Program-made: the position numbers and the translations under genes
The notes under the pieces: model-generated
Seen by the model: the letters and a program-made list of their open reading frames with translations, nothing else
Told to the model about the DNA's origin: nothing
Database searches by the model: none
Assembly (NCBI RefSeq): GCF_003403315.2
Contig: NZ_CP048407.1
Coordinates: 1,550,001-1,614,000 of the forward strand
Direction: 5' to 3'
Origin: Thermaerobacter sp. PB12/4term
GTDB taxonomy: Bacteria > Bacillota > Sulfobacillia > Thermaerobacterales > Thermaerobacteraceae
Length of the DNA: 64,000 nt
Shown: one piece after another, positions 27,408 to 35,731 of the stretch
Position numbering within the stretch: the stretch's first letter is position 1
How the letters are laid out: each line of letters opens with the position of its first letter

Positions 27408-29159
27408 TTGGGCAAGCGCATGGCCTTCCTCCTTCGCCTCATCCGCCCCCACTGGCACCGCTATGCCCTGGGTGTGGGTGCCCTGCTGGCCACCGACGTC
27501 CTGCAGCTGGTGATTCCCCGGCTGGTGGGCGGCTTCACCGACGCCCTGGACCGCGGCGCCCTGGACATGGCGGGCGTCCTGCGCTACGCCGGGCTCATCG
27601 TCGGCCTGGCCATCGGCGTGGGAATCTTTCGCTATTTCTGGCGGATCTACGTGTTCGGGACCTCGTGGCGGATCGAGCGCGAGCTGCGGGAGCGCCTGTT
27701 CGGCCACCTGCTGGGCCTCTCCGCCAACTACTTCAATCATCACAAGACGGGCGACCTCATGGCCCACGCCACCAACGACCTGCAGGCGGTGCGCATGGCC
27801 GTGGGCCCCGGAGTGCTCATGCTGGCCGACTCGCTGATGATGAGCACCGGCACCCTGGCGGTGATGCTGCTGACCATCGACTGGCGGCTGACCCTGCTGG
27901 GCCTGTCCCCCCTGCCGCTGCTGGCCCTCTCCTCCTGGGGGCTGGGCCGGGCGATCCACGCCCGGTTCCGCCGGGTCCAGGACATCTTCAGCGACCTCAC
28001 CGACCGGGTGCAGGAGAACCTCTCGGGCATCCGCGTGGTGAAAGCCTTCTCCCGCACCCAGGCGGAAGAACAGGCCTTCGAGCGGGTCAACCGGCGCTAC
28101 CTGGAGGCCAACCTGCACCTCCACCGGGTGGATGCCGCCTTCGACCCCCTGATCGACTTCCTGGCCGGCCTGGGCTTCGTCATCGTGGTGGGTTACGGCG
28201 GGTCGCTGGTGCTGGACGGGATCATCAGCCTGGGCGACTTCGTCGCCTTCATCAGCTACCTGGGCATGCTGGTGTGGCCCATGCTGGCGGTGGGCTGGGT
28301 GGTCAACCTGCTGGAGCGCGGCGCCGCCTCCATGGAGCGGATCGATGCCATCCTGGCCGAGCGGCCCGAGATCACCGACGCTCCCCAGCCAGCCCCCGTG
28401 GAGCGCCTGGCCGGCCGCATCGAGATCCGCGGCCTCACCTTCCGGTACCGCCCCGAGCTGCCCCCGGCCCTGCAGGACCTGACGGTGACGGTCGAGCCCG
28501 GCCGCACCCTGGCTCTGATCGGGCGCACGGGCTCCGGCAAGACCACCCTGGCCAACCTGCTGGTCCGGGTCTACGACCCGCCCGCCGGCACGGTGTTCAT
28601 CGACGGCGTCGACGTGCGCCAGATCCCGCTGGAGGTGCTGCGCCGGGACATCGGTTACGTGCCCCAGGATCACTTCCTTTTCTCGAAGACCATCGCGGAG
28701 AACATCGCCTTCGCCCCCGGCGAATGGTCCCGGGAGGCCGTGGTGGCGGCGGCCCGCGACGCCCAGGTGGAAGAGGACATCCGCGGTTTTCCCCGGGGCT
28801 TCGACACGCCGGTGGGCGAGCGCGGGGTCACCCTCTCCGGCGGCCAGCGCCAGCGGATCAGCATCGCCCGGGCGCTGCTCAAGGACCCGCCGATCCTGAT
28901 CCTGGACGACTGCCTCTCCGCCGTGGACAGCCAGACGGAGAGCCGCATCCTGCAGCGGCTGCGGGAGATCATGGCCCGCCGCACCACCATCCTGATCTCC
29001 CACCGGGTCTCGACGGTCCAGCACGCCGACGAGATCCTGGTGCTGGACGGCGGGCGGGTCATCGAACGGGGCACCCATCAGGAGCTGCTGGCCCGCCGCG
29101 GCGAGTACTACCGGCTCTACCGCCGCCAGCGGCTGGAGGAACAGATCGCCGCGGAGTGA
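27408..29159 (+). CDS. yheI: Heterodimeric ABC exporter, subunit with degenerate catalytic site (YheI/BmrC-like)
   Basis: 583 residues: six-helix exporter membrane domain (to about residue 315) followed by an ABC domain. Walker A GRTGSGKTT and signature LSGGQRQR are intact, but the Walker B segment reads ILILDDCLSAVD, with Asp where the catalytic Glu belongs. That is what is seen in one half of heterodimeric exporters such as BmrCD and TM287/288. TTG 27408 follows AAGGATGGAG at 5 bp; ATG 27420 is the alternative. Next gene encodes the partner. Expected role: drug or lipid export. Confidence 0.9.
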   Translation: MGKRMAFLLRLIRPHWHRYALGVGALLATDVLQLVIPRLVGGFTDALDRGALDMAGVLRYAGLIVGLAIGVGIFRYFWRIYVFGTSWRIERELRERLFGHLLGLSANYFNHHKTGDLMAHATNDLQAVRMAVGPGVLMLADSLMMSTGTLAVMLLTIDWRLTLLGLSPLPLLALSSWGLGRAIHARFRRVQDIFSDLTDRVQENLSGIRVVKAFSRTQAEEQAFERVNRRYLEANLHLHRVDAAFDPLIDFLAGLGFVIVVGYGGSLVLDGIISLGDFVAFISYLGMLVWPMLAVGWVVNLLERGAASMERIDAILAERPEITDAPQPAPVERLAGRIEIRGLTFRYRPELPPALQDLTVTVEPGRTLALIGRTGSGKTTLANLLVRVYDPPAGTVFIDGVDVRQIPLEVLRRDIGYVPQDHFLFSKTIAENIAFAPGEWSREAVVAAARDAQVEEDIRGFPRGFDTPVGERGVTLSGGQRQRISIARALLKDPPILILDDCLSAVDSQTESRILQRLREIMARRTTILISHRVSTVQHADEILVLDGGRVIERGTHQELLARRGEYYRLYRRQRLEEQIAAE

Positions 29160-29276
29160 CGGCACCCGCCCCGGCGGCCTGCCGGCGCCTGGACCTGCGG
29201 CCGGCGACGGGCAAGAGCCGCGGGTAGGAACCGGCCGCGGAGGGCATGGCAGCGAGAGAGGAGCCTTTGCGGCATC

Positions 29277-31460
29277 ATGGAGGACTACCGGGAAGACGAG
29301 CATCTCGGCAAGATCTACGACGGTCGCCTGATGCGGCGCCTCCTGGGTTATGCGCGGCCGCACCTGGGGTGGATCCTGGTCAGCATCGGCCTGCTCCTTC
29401 TGGTGACGGCCGCCGACCTGGCGGGTCCGTTGCTCATCCGTACGGCCATCGACCACCACCTGCGGGCGGCCGACCGGCCGCGCATCGCCCTGGCCCCCGC
29501 GGCCCTGGAGCAGCTGCCCGAGGGCCTGCAGCGCGAGGCCGTGGCCTTCGAGGGCCGGTTCTTCCTGCGGGAAGACCGCCTGCCGGACGGCTTCCTGGGC
29601 CCCGCCCAGCGCGCCGCCGGCCGCTACCAGGTCCTGGAGGCCCAGGGCGGCCAGCACTACCTGGTCCAGGTCGGGGACGAACCGGTCACCGCACCGCCCG
29701 CCCGCCTCCAGGTAGCGGAGGCCGGCGGCCAGACGGTGATCCTCGCCCCCGCGGGGGCGGGAGACGGTCCAGGCGCGGCGCCCCGGGCCCTGCCGGCGCG
29801 GCTGCTCAGCCGGGCGGAGCTGCACCAGTTCCGCCAGCCCGAACGGGCCGCCGTGGCCCGCATCGCCGGGCTCTACCTGGCGCTGGCGGCCACGGCCTTC
29901 CTGCTGGCCTACACCCAGGGCTACCTGCTGCACCGGACGGCCCAGCGGATCGTGGCCGAGATCCGCCGCCAAGTCTTCGGCCACCTGCAGCGGATGCACC
30001 TGGGCTACTTCGACCGCAACCCCGTGGGGCGGCTGGTCACCCGGGTCACCAACGACGTGGAGACCCTCAACGAGATGTACACCAGCGTGGTGGTCAACCT
30101 CTTCCGCGACCTGTTCGTGCTCTTGGGCATCGCCGGCATCATGCTGGCCTACAACGCCCGCCTGGCCCTGACCGCCTTTGCCGTCCTGCCCCTGGTGGTG
30201 GCGGCGGCGGCCGTGTTCCGCACCCAGGCGCGGGCGGCCTACCGCCAGGTGCGGGTGCGGCTGGCCCGGATCAACGCCTTCCTGGCCGAGAACATCTCGG
30301 GGATGCGGATCATCCAGGTCTTCCGCCGCGAGCGGGAGCAGTTCGCCGAGTTCGACCAGATCAACCGGTCCTACTTCCAGGCCACCATGCGCCAAGTCAC
30401 CATCTTCGCCGTGTTCCGCCCGGTGATCGACTTCCTGTCGTCCCTGGCCCTGGCCCTGGTGGTGGCCTACGGCGGCGCCCAGGTGCTGGGCCGGCAGCTG
30501 GAGCTGGGCGTCCTGGTGGCCTTCATCCAGTACGTGCAGCGGTTCTTCCGGCCCATCACCGAACTGGCCGAGAAGTTCAACATCCTGCAGTCCGCCATGG
30601 CCTCGGCGGAGCGCATCTTCGGGGTCCTGGACACGCCGCCGGCGGTGGTCGACCCCGCCCGTCCCCGGGTGCCGGCCCGGGTGCGGGGGGCCGTGGAGTT
30701 CGATCACGTCTGGTTCGCCTACCGGGATGAGGAGTGGGTGCTGCAGAACGTATCCTTCCGGGTCGAACCCGGCGAGACGGTGGCCTTCGTCGGCCACACG
30801 GGCGCCGGCAAGACGTCGATCCTCAGCCTGATGGCCCGCTTCTACGACGTCCAGCGGGGCGCCGTGCGGGTGGACGGCATCGATGTGCGGGAATGGCCCC
30901 AGGAGGAGCTGCGCCGCCACATCGCCGTGGTCCAGCAGGACGTGTTCCTTTTCACCGGAACCGTCCGCGACAACATCCGCCTCTGGAACCCGGCCATCTC
31001 CGACGCCGCCGTGGAGCGGGCCGCCCGGCTCACCAGGGCCGACGAGTTCATCCGGCGCCTGCCGCGGGGCTACGACGAGCCCGTGACGGAGCGGGGTTCG
31101 ACCCTCTCGGCGGGCCAGCGCCAGCTCCTGGCCTTCGCCCGCGCCCTGGCGTACGATCCCACCATCCTGGTGCTGGACGAGGCCACGGCCAACATCGACA
31201 CGGAGACGGAGCAGCTGATCCAGGAGGCGCTGCGGCAGCTGACCCGGGGCCGGACCACGCTGATCGTCGCCCACCGGCTCTCCACCATCCAGCACGCGGA
31301 CCGCATCATCGTGCTGCACCGGGGACGCATCCGGGAGGTGGGCACCCACCGGGAGCTGCTGGCCCGGGGTGGCCTCTACCACCGCCTCTGGCTGCTGCAG
31401 CACGGCGAGCAGGAAGAACTGGCCGCCGGGGTCGAAGGGCGTGCCCGGCGCGAGGCCTGA
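29277..31460 (+). CDS. yheH: Heterodimeric ABC exporter, catalytic subunit (YheH/BmrD-like)
   Basis: 727 residues. Exporter membrane domain plus ABC domain with Walker A GHTGAGKTS, signature LSAGQRQ and a canonical Walker B LVLDEATANID carrying the catalytic Glu. An insert of about 110 hydrophilic residues lies between TM1 and TM2 (about residues 65-185), as in YheH/BmrD, which are also longer than their partners. Lies 117 bp after the partner gene. The ATG at 29277 has AGAGGAG somewhat far upstream (13 bp). Together the two form the exporter. Confidence 0.9.
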   Translation: MEDYREDEHLGKIYDGRLMRRLLGYARPHLGWILVSIGLLLLVTAADLAGPLLIRTAIDHHLRAADRPRIALAPAALEQLPEGLQREAVAFEGRFFLREDRLPDGFLGPAQRAAGRYQVLEAQGGQHYLVQVGDEPVTAPPARLQVAEAGGQTVILAPAGAGDGPGAAPRALPARLLSRAELHQFRQPERAAVARIAGLYLALAATAFLLAYTQGYLLHRTAQRIVAEIRRQVFGHLQRMHLGYFDRNPVGRLVTRVTNDVETLNEMYTSVVVNLFRDLFVLLGIAGIMLAYNARLALTAFAVLPLVVAAAAVFRTQARAAYRQVRVRLARINAFLAENISGMRIIQVFRREREQFAEFDQINRSYFQATMRQVTIFAVFRPVIDFLSSLALALVVAYGGAQVLGRQLELGVLVAFIQYVQRFFRPITELAEKFNILQSAMASAERIFGVLDTPPAVVDPARPRVPARVRGAVEFDHVWFAYRDEEWVLQNVSFRVEPGETVAFVGHTGAGKTSILSLMARFYDVQRGAVRVDGIDVREWPQEELRRHIAVVQQDVFLFTGTVRDNIRLWNPAISDAAVERAARLTRADEFIRRLPRGYDEPVTERGSTLSAGQRQLLAFARALAYDPTILVLDEATANIDTETEQLIQEALRQLTRGRTTLIVAHRLSTIQHADRIIVLHRGRIREVGTHRELLARGGLYHRLWLLQHGEQEELAAGVEGRARREA

Positions 31461-31478
31461 CGGCAAGGAGGGTTGCCC

Positions 31479-32153
31479 GTGGATCACCCTGCGGAGTACC
31501 GGCAGGACGACCTGCCCGCCCACCCTGGAGGCATGCCCCCCGCCCAGCCGCCGCTGCGGGTGGCGGTGATCGGCGACTCGGGAGCCATCCCGGCGGACCT
31601 CTACCGGGCGGCGGTGGAGACGGGGGCCGCCCTGGCCCGCCTGGGGGCGGTGGTGCTGACCGGAGGGCGCGACGGCGTGATGGCCGCCGTGTCCCGGGGC
31701 GCCTGGGAAGCCGGGGGCCTGACGGTGGGCATCCTGCCGGGTGACGACCCCCGGGAGGGGAACGCCTGGCTGGCCGTTCCCCTGACCACGGGGCTCGGCA
31801 TGGAGTGGCGGAGCCTGGTCCTGATCCACAGCGCCGACGCAGTGCTCATGATGGGCGGCGGCAACGGCACCCTGGGCGAGCTGTCCGCTTCCTATCTGAA
31901 CGGGCGCCCCGTGGTGGTCCTGGCCGGGACCGGCGGCTGGTCCGACCGGATCCGGACGGTGCTCACCGACGGCCGGTTCCTCGACCACCGCCGCACCATC
32001 CCCCTGGAATTCGCCGCCACGCCGGAAGAGGCGGCCCGGCGCGCCGTGCAGCTGGCACGCCGGTTCCGCCAGCGGTACTTCCCCGGACCGGCCCGGTGGC
32101 GCGGCCTGGGCGAGGCCGGCGGCGGGGCGGGCGACGTGGTGGCGCCGGCCTGA
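31479..32153 (+). CDS. LOG-like Rossmann protein of the TIGR00725 type
   Basis: 224 residues. Rossmann-like fold of the SLOG/LOG superfamily: a first strand and loop VAVIGDSGA, the segment TGGRDGVMAAVSRGA and the glycine loop MMGGGNGTLGE that binds a nucleotide or nucleotide-derived ligand. Related LOG proteins cleave nucleoside monophosphates, but this subgroup has no assigned function. GTG 31479 is chosen since AAGGAGGG lies 6 bp upstream. It follows the exporter genes by 18 bp and probably shares their transcript. Confidence 0.8.
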   Translation: MDHPAEYRQDDLPAHPGGMPPAQPPLRVAVIGDSGAIPADLYRAAVETGAALARLGAVVLTGGRDGVMAAVSRGAWEAGGLTVGILPGDDPREGNAWLAVPLTTGLGMEWRSLVLIHSADAVLMMGGGNGTLGELSASYLNGRPVVVLAGTGGWSDRIRTVLTDGRFLDHRRTIPLEFAATPEEAARRAVQLARRFRQRYFPGPARWRGLGEAGGGAGDVVAPA

Positions 32154-32385
32154 GCACCCCGCCGGAGCATCCTGGCGGGGCCGCCTTCGGCGCCGGCGCC
32201 ACCGCGCCCCTCGCCCCTCGCCCCTTGTCCCCTGCCCGGCGGCTCCGCACCCGGCCCGCGTCCAGGACGGCCCGGCTGCTCAGGGCGGCGAGCGGGCCCT
32301 GGCCGCGACCCTCTCGGCGGCAGCGGGACGCGAAGGCTCCCGCACGGCGTGAGAGGGCTCCGGCCGGAACCCGGCACCGGCTGCC

Positions 32386-32724
32386 TCACCGCCGGCGGAA
32401 CTCGAAGGTGCGCCGCATGGGGTTGTAGACAGGCCGCATGTGGGCGTAAAGTCCTGGCAGGGGCTGGGGTTCCGACATGGGCAGGACGGCACCGGCCAGC
32501 AGCAGCCGGCCCAGTTCTTCCATCCCGACCTGCCGTAGCTCGGGTCCCCCTTCCCAGAGGAAGTAGCGCCGTTCCCGGTCCTGCACGATGGTGACGTCGT
32601 TGCGGTGGAGGAACCGGTACACGGCGTAGTAGCGAGCGCGGAAAAAGGAGTCTTCCTCCGGCTCGGGCGGCAGGTACATGGCGCACCCCCAGGCGAAGAG
32701 TTTGTGCAGGATGGATTCGACCAT
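32386..32724 (-). CDS. Hypothetical protein, 112 residues
   Basis: Not recognised. The composition is that of a real globular protein (aromatics Tyr/Phe/Trp, charged residues, no low-complexity runs), in contrast to the shadow frames around it. It contains FFRARYYAVYRFLHRNDV and YFLWEGG and ends FEFRRR. No signal peptide or membrane segment. ATG 32724 has GGAGGGG upstream at a rather long distance (about 15 bp). Sits alone between the LOG-like gene and ogt, on the opposite strand to both. Confidence 0.6.
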   Translation of the reverse strand: MVESILHKLFAWGCAMYLPPEPEEDSFFRARYYAVYRFLHRNDVTIVQDRERRYFLWEGGPELRQVGMEELGRLLLAGAVLPMSEPQPLPGLYAHMRPVYNPMRRTFEFRRR

Positions 32725-32912
32725 GGTGGTGGATTCCGACCCCTCCAGGTTTTGACCCTGCGCCCAGGCGCCCGGGTTTCCGCAGGAAGGTTCGATTCCG
32801 GCAAGGCAGGTCCTGCCGCGGCCGGCCGCCTGGAGCCGGCCGCCTCCGGGCCAAGGGCCCGGGTGGCCCGGGTGGCCGGCCGCGGGGATCGCCGGGTGGG
32901 AGGGACCCCTTC

Positions 32913-33716
32913 ATGGGCAAGAACGATAGCCAGGCATCCCGTCCCGCGGGAGAAGGCGACTTGCGGTATACGGTGGTTTCAACCCCCGTGGGCCCTGCCC
33001 GGGTGGTCTGGTCCCCGCGGGGCTTGCGGGCCCTGGAGCTGGAAGAACCCGGCCGCCCGGCCCGCGCCGGCGGCCGTACCGGCGGGCCCGTCCAGGAACC
33101 CTCCCCGGCCGGGGAACCGGCGCCCGGACCGGCCGGTGGCAGGCCCTGCGGGGCGGCCAGGCCCGCCCCGCGCACCGCTTCGGCGCGGGGCGGGTGGGCG
33201 GCCGGTGCCCGGCGGGACGACAGCCGCCGTCCCCACTGGCAAGCCTTGCTGGATGCGTGGTTTGCCGGCAAGCCCGTCCCGCTGACCCTCGATCTGGAGG
33301 GCGCCGGACTTTCTCCCTTCACCCGGAAGGTCCTGGAGGAGGTGCACCGCATTCCCCGGGGGCAGGTCCGCACCTACGGCGAGATCGCCCGGGCCGTGGG
33401 GCGCCCCGGCGCCGCGCGGGCCGTGGGCAACGCCGTGGCCGCCAACCCCATCGCCCTGCTCATCCCGTGCCACCGGGTGGTGGGCGCTGGGGGCCGGCTG
33501 GGGCAGTACTCGGGCGGAGGGCCCGGCGTGAAGGAGCGCCTTCTGCGCCTGGAGGGTGCCTGGCCCCCGGAAGGCACCCCGGGCGCAGGGCGCCCGCCCC
33601 GGGGAGAGTCCGGTCGCCTGGCGGGACGAGGAGAGAGGCGCCGTGAGGGGACGGGTGCCGGAGGGGCGAGCCTCCTGCAGGCCCCCGTCCCCGCTGGCGG
33701 GAGGAGCGCCGGGTGA
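32913..33716 (+). CDS. ogt: Methylated-DNA--protein-cysteine S-methyltransferase (Ogt/AGT family)
   Basis: 267 residues. The C-terminal half is a clear alkyltransferase domain: FTRKVLEEVHRIPRGQVRTYGEIA, the helix-turn-helix with ARAVGNAVAANP, and the acceptor Cys in IPCHRVVG followed by GRLGQYSGG. It repairs O6-alkylguanine by irreversible transfer to that Cys. The N-terminal domain is divergent, with about 60 Gly/Pro/Arg-rich residues inserted, and the C-terminus has a similar 45-residue tail. ATG 32913 follows GGGAGGG. Stop overlaps the next start by 4 bp. Confidence 0.88.
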   Translation: MGKNDSQASRPAGEGDLRYTVVSTPVGPARVVWSPRGLRALELEEPGRPARAGGRTGGPVQEPSPAGEPAPGPAGGRPCGAARPAPRTASARGGWAAGARRDDSRRPHWQALLDAWFAGKPVPLTLDLEGAGLSPFTRKVLEEVHRIPRGQVRTYGEIARAVGRPGAARAVGNAVAANPIALLIPCHRVVGAGGRLGQYSGGGPGVKERLLRLEGAWPPEGTPGAGRPPRGESGRLAGRGERRREGTGAGGASLLQAPVPAGGRSAG

Positions 33717-34849
33717 GGGCACGGGGCATCCCCACCCGGGTGTCCCCAGCCTCGGCATGTCCCACCCCCGGGCCGCATCCCCGGACCATCCCCGCCCAGG
33801 GGATCCCGGGCCTGGGCATCCACGCCCTGGCGGTACCGGCCTTCTGGGCCGGCACCGCCTTGCCGGATCTGTTGCGGCTTCTGGCCGTGTTCGTCCTGGC
33901 GGTGGTCGCGTGGGGCTATCTGGTTGAGCCCCGCTGGCTCAGGGTCCGCGCCTACCGCCTCTCCCTGGGCGCCGCCGCCCGCGGCGGGCGGCCGGTACCC
34001 CTTCCGATCCCCCGGCCCCCAAAGCGGCCGGTGCGGCCCCGCAGCACACCGGCCGCTGGCCCGGCGGCCAAGGGCGCCCCTCCATCCCCTGCCGCCCGGC
34101 AGGGCGGCACCGCGTCGTCCGCCACCCTGCGGGCCGCGGCAGCGCGGCCGTCCCGGCTGCGCCTCGCCCACCTGACAGACCTCCATGCGCCGGTGTACCG
34201 GGTGTCCGAGGCGGCGCTCCTCCGCTGGATCGAGGCGTGGCAACCGGATGCCGTGGTCTTCACCGGCGACCTGGCCGAGGGCAAGGGGCTCCCTGCCCGG
34301 CGGGGGGTCGAGCTCCTGCGGCGGCTGGCGCGGCGGTGGCCCGTGTACCTGGTCCCCGGCAACCACGACCACCTGTACGGGTGGAGCCGCCTGCGCCGCG
34401 AGCTGGAGGGGACGGGGGTCCACCTCCTGGTCAACCAGGGAGCCCGCCTGGAACAGGGGCCTGCCGGGGTCTATCTGGCGGGGGTGGACGACCCCCACAC
34501 CGGCCGGGACGACCTGGGGGCCGCTCTGGCCGGGGCGCCGCCGGGATGGCCTGTGGTCCTGCTGGCCCACGCGCCGGCCGGGGGCATCCGCCGGGCCGCC
34601 GCCGAGCTCGGCGCCGGGCTGGCCCTGGGCGGCCACACCCACGGCGGCCAGGTTCGCCTGCCGTTGCTGGGCGCCCTGTGGATTCCCGGGCAGGGCTGGT
34701 TCCCCACCTACGACCGGGGCTGGTTCCAGGTTGGCGGCACCTGGTGGTTCATCGCCGCGGGCCTGGGCACCCCCCGCCCCTGGATCCGGCTGCTCTGCCG
34801 ACCCGAGCTGGTGCTGCTGGAACTGGTGCTGGGCGAAGAGGGGCGGTGA
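33713..34849 (+). CDS. Membrane-anchored metallophosphoesterase, YkuE-like
   Basis: 378 residues. One membrane segment near residues 45-70, a Pro/Arg/Ala-rich linker, then a calcineurin-like phosphoesterase domain with all metal-binding motifs in order: LTDLHAP (D-x-H), TGDLAEG (GD), PGNHDH (GNHD), LLAHAP and GGHTHGGQ. YkuE-type enzymes act on membrane-linked phosphoesters such as UDP-sugar lipids outside the cell; exact substrate unknown. GTG 33713 overlaps the ogt stop by 4 bp. The first 40 residues are rich in Pro, Gly and Ile in an irregular repeat. Confidence 0.85.
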   Translation: MRARGIPTRVSPASACPTPGPHPRTIPAQGIPGLGIHALAVPAFWAGTALPDLLRLLAVFVLAVVAWGYLVEPRWLRVRAYRLSLGAAARGGRPVPLPIPRPPKRPVRPRSTPAAGPAAKGAPPSPAARQGGTASSATLRAAAARPSRLRLAHLTDLHAPVYRVSEAALLRWIEAWQPDAVVFTGDLAEGKGLPARRGVELLRRLARRWPVYLVPGNHDHLYGWSRLRRELEGTGVHLLVNQGARLEQGPAGVYLAGVDDPHTGRDDLGAALAGAPPGWPVVLLAHAPAGGIRRAAAELGAGLALGGHTHGGQVRLPLLGALWIPGQGWFPTYDRGWFQVGGTWWFIAAGLGTPRPWIRLLCRPELVLLELVLGEEGR

Positions 34850-34938
34850 GGAGCAGGCGATGGGCCCCGCTCCGCCTCACCGCCTGCCCCCGGCGCGCCA
34901 GGCGCAGCCCGGCAACGCCCGGCCGGCCCGCCAGGCCG

Positions 34939-35697
34939 CTAGCCGGCGTGCCAGGCCGCATCGAAGAAGGCCCGTTCCAGCTCCATGGCCGTGCGGTAGA
35001 GGGGGGCCACCCCGGCCGGGCCGCCCGCTTCACCGTGCCACCGGTTGAGAACTCCCTCCAGCTGCGCGGCCAGCGCCGCGAAATCCGGGCTGCCGTAGGT
35101 TTCCACCCATTCCCGGTACGGGTTGCCGGGTGCGACCCGGCCCAGGAGGGACCGGCCGAGGAAGGCATAGAGCCGCATGCAGGGGGTCATGGCCGCCGCG
35201 ATAGCCCCCACGCCCCGGGACCAGGCCACGTCCAGCAGGAAACCGGTGTAGGCCCGGGTGGCGAGGGAGGGTTCGGGATGGAGGACGGCTCCCCAGCGGG
35301 CGGCGTAGCCGTGGTGCAGCCGCAGCTCCTGCAGCACGCCCTGCAGCAAGCGGTGAAAGGTCACCATGGTCTCCCGGTCCGGCGCCTTGGCGATGGCCAG
35401 GGCATAGGCGCGGGCAAAGGACTCCAGGTAGGTCGCGTCCTGGCCCACGTACCAGATGAACTTGCTGCGGGGCAGGTCGCCCCGGGCGATGCCCTGGACG
35501 AAGGGATGGTCCAGGCAGCCGGCAGCCAGGTCCTGGTTCTGGCGCCAGAGCTCGGCCGCCAGGCCTGCGGGCTCGCCGGCACCCTGCTCCACGCCGGCGC
35601 GCTCTTGCTGGCGGCCTGATGGCGGGCCCGACGGCGGCTGACCCGGACCCCCTCCGGGACCCTGCCCTTTCCCTTGCTGCCCGTTGCGCCGGTTCAT
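34939..35697 (-). CDS. tenA: TenA family thiaminase II / aminopyrimidine aminohydrolase
   Basis: 252 residues from ATG 35697, including a Gln/Gly/Pro-rich N-terminus of about 40. The helical TenA domain follows, with the active-site Cys in MTPCMRLYAFLG and YPEWVETYGS-like YREWVETYGSPDF. TenA hydrolyses aminomethylpyrimidine to hydroxymethylpyrimidine (HMP), salvaging degraded thiamine. A TTG at 35721 is an upstream alternative. Last gene of the TPP-riboswitch operon with an HMP/thiamine ECF importer, which fits the salvage pathway exactly. Confidence 0.92.
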   Translation of the reverse strand: MNRRNGQQGKGQGPGGGPGQPPSGPPSGRQQERAGVEQGAGEPAGLAAELWRQNQDLAAGCLDHPFVQGIARGDLPRSKFIWYVGQDATYLESFARAYALAIAKAPDRETMVTFHRLLQGVLQELRLHHGYAARWGAVLHPEPSLATRAYTGFLLDVAWSRGVGAIAAAMTPCMRLYAFLGRSLLGRVAPGNPYREWVETYGSPDFAALAAQLEGVLNRWHGEAGGPAGVAPLYRTAMELERAFFDAAWHAG

Positions 35698-35731
35698 CAA
35701 AGCCCATCCCCCCTGTGACAAGCTCCCGTCC

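Noticed and set aside
26898-31988. 1696-codon minus-strand frame antisense to nupQ and the ABC exporter genes
   Set aside because: No recognisable motif and typical shadow composition; the plus-strand genes have full sets of ABC motifs.
32154-32385. Possible coding region continuing left of the short hypothetical gene
   Set aside because: All frames there are Pro/Arg/Ala-rich without conserved features, start sites or Shine-Dalgarno; treated as non-coding.
33713-33840. Apparent CATCCCC-type short repeats at the start of the YkuE-like gene
   Set aside because: Irregular, with no fixed unit or spacing; more likely low-complexity coding sequence than a true tandem repeat or CRISPR.
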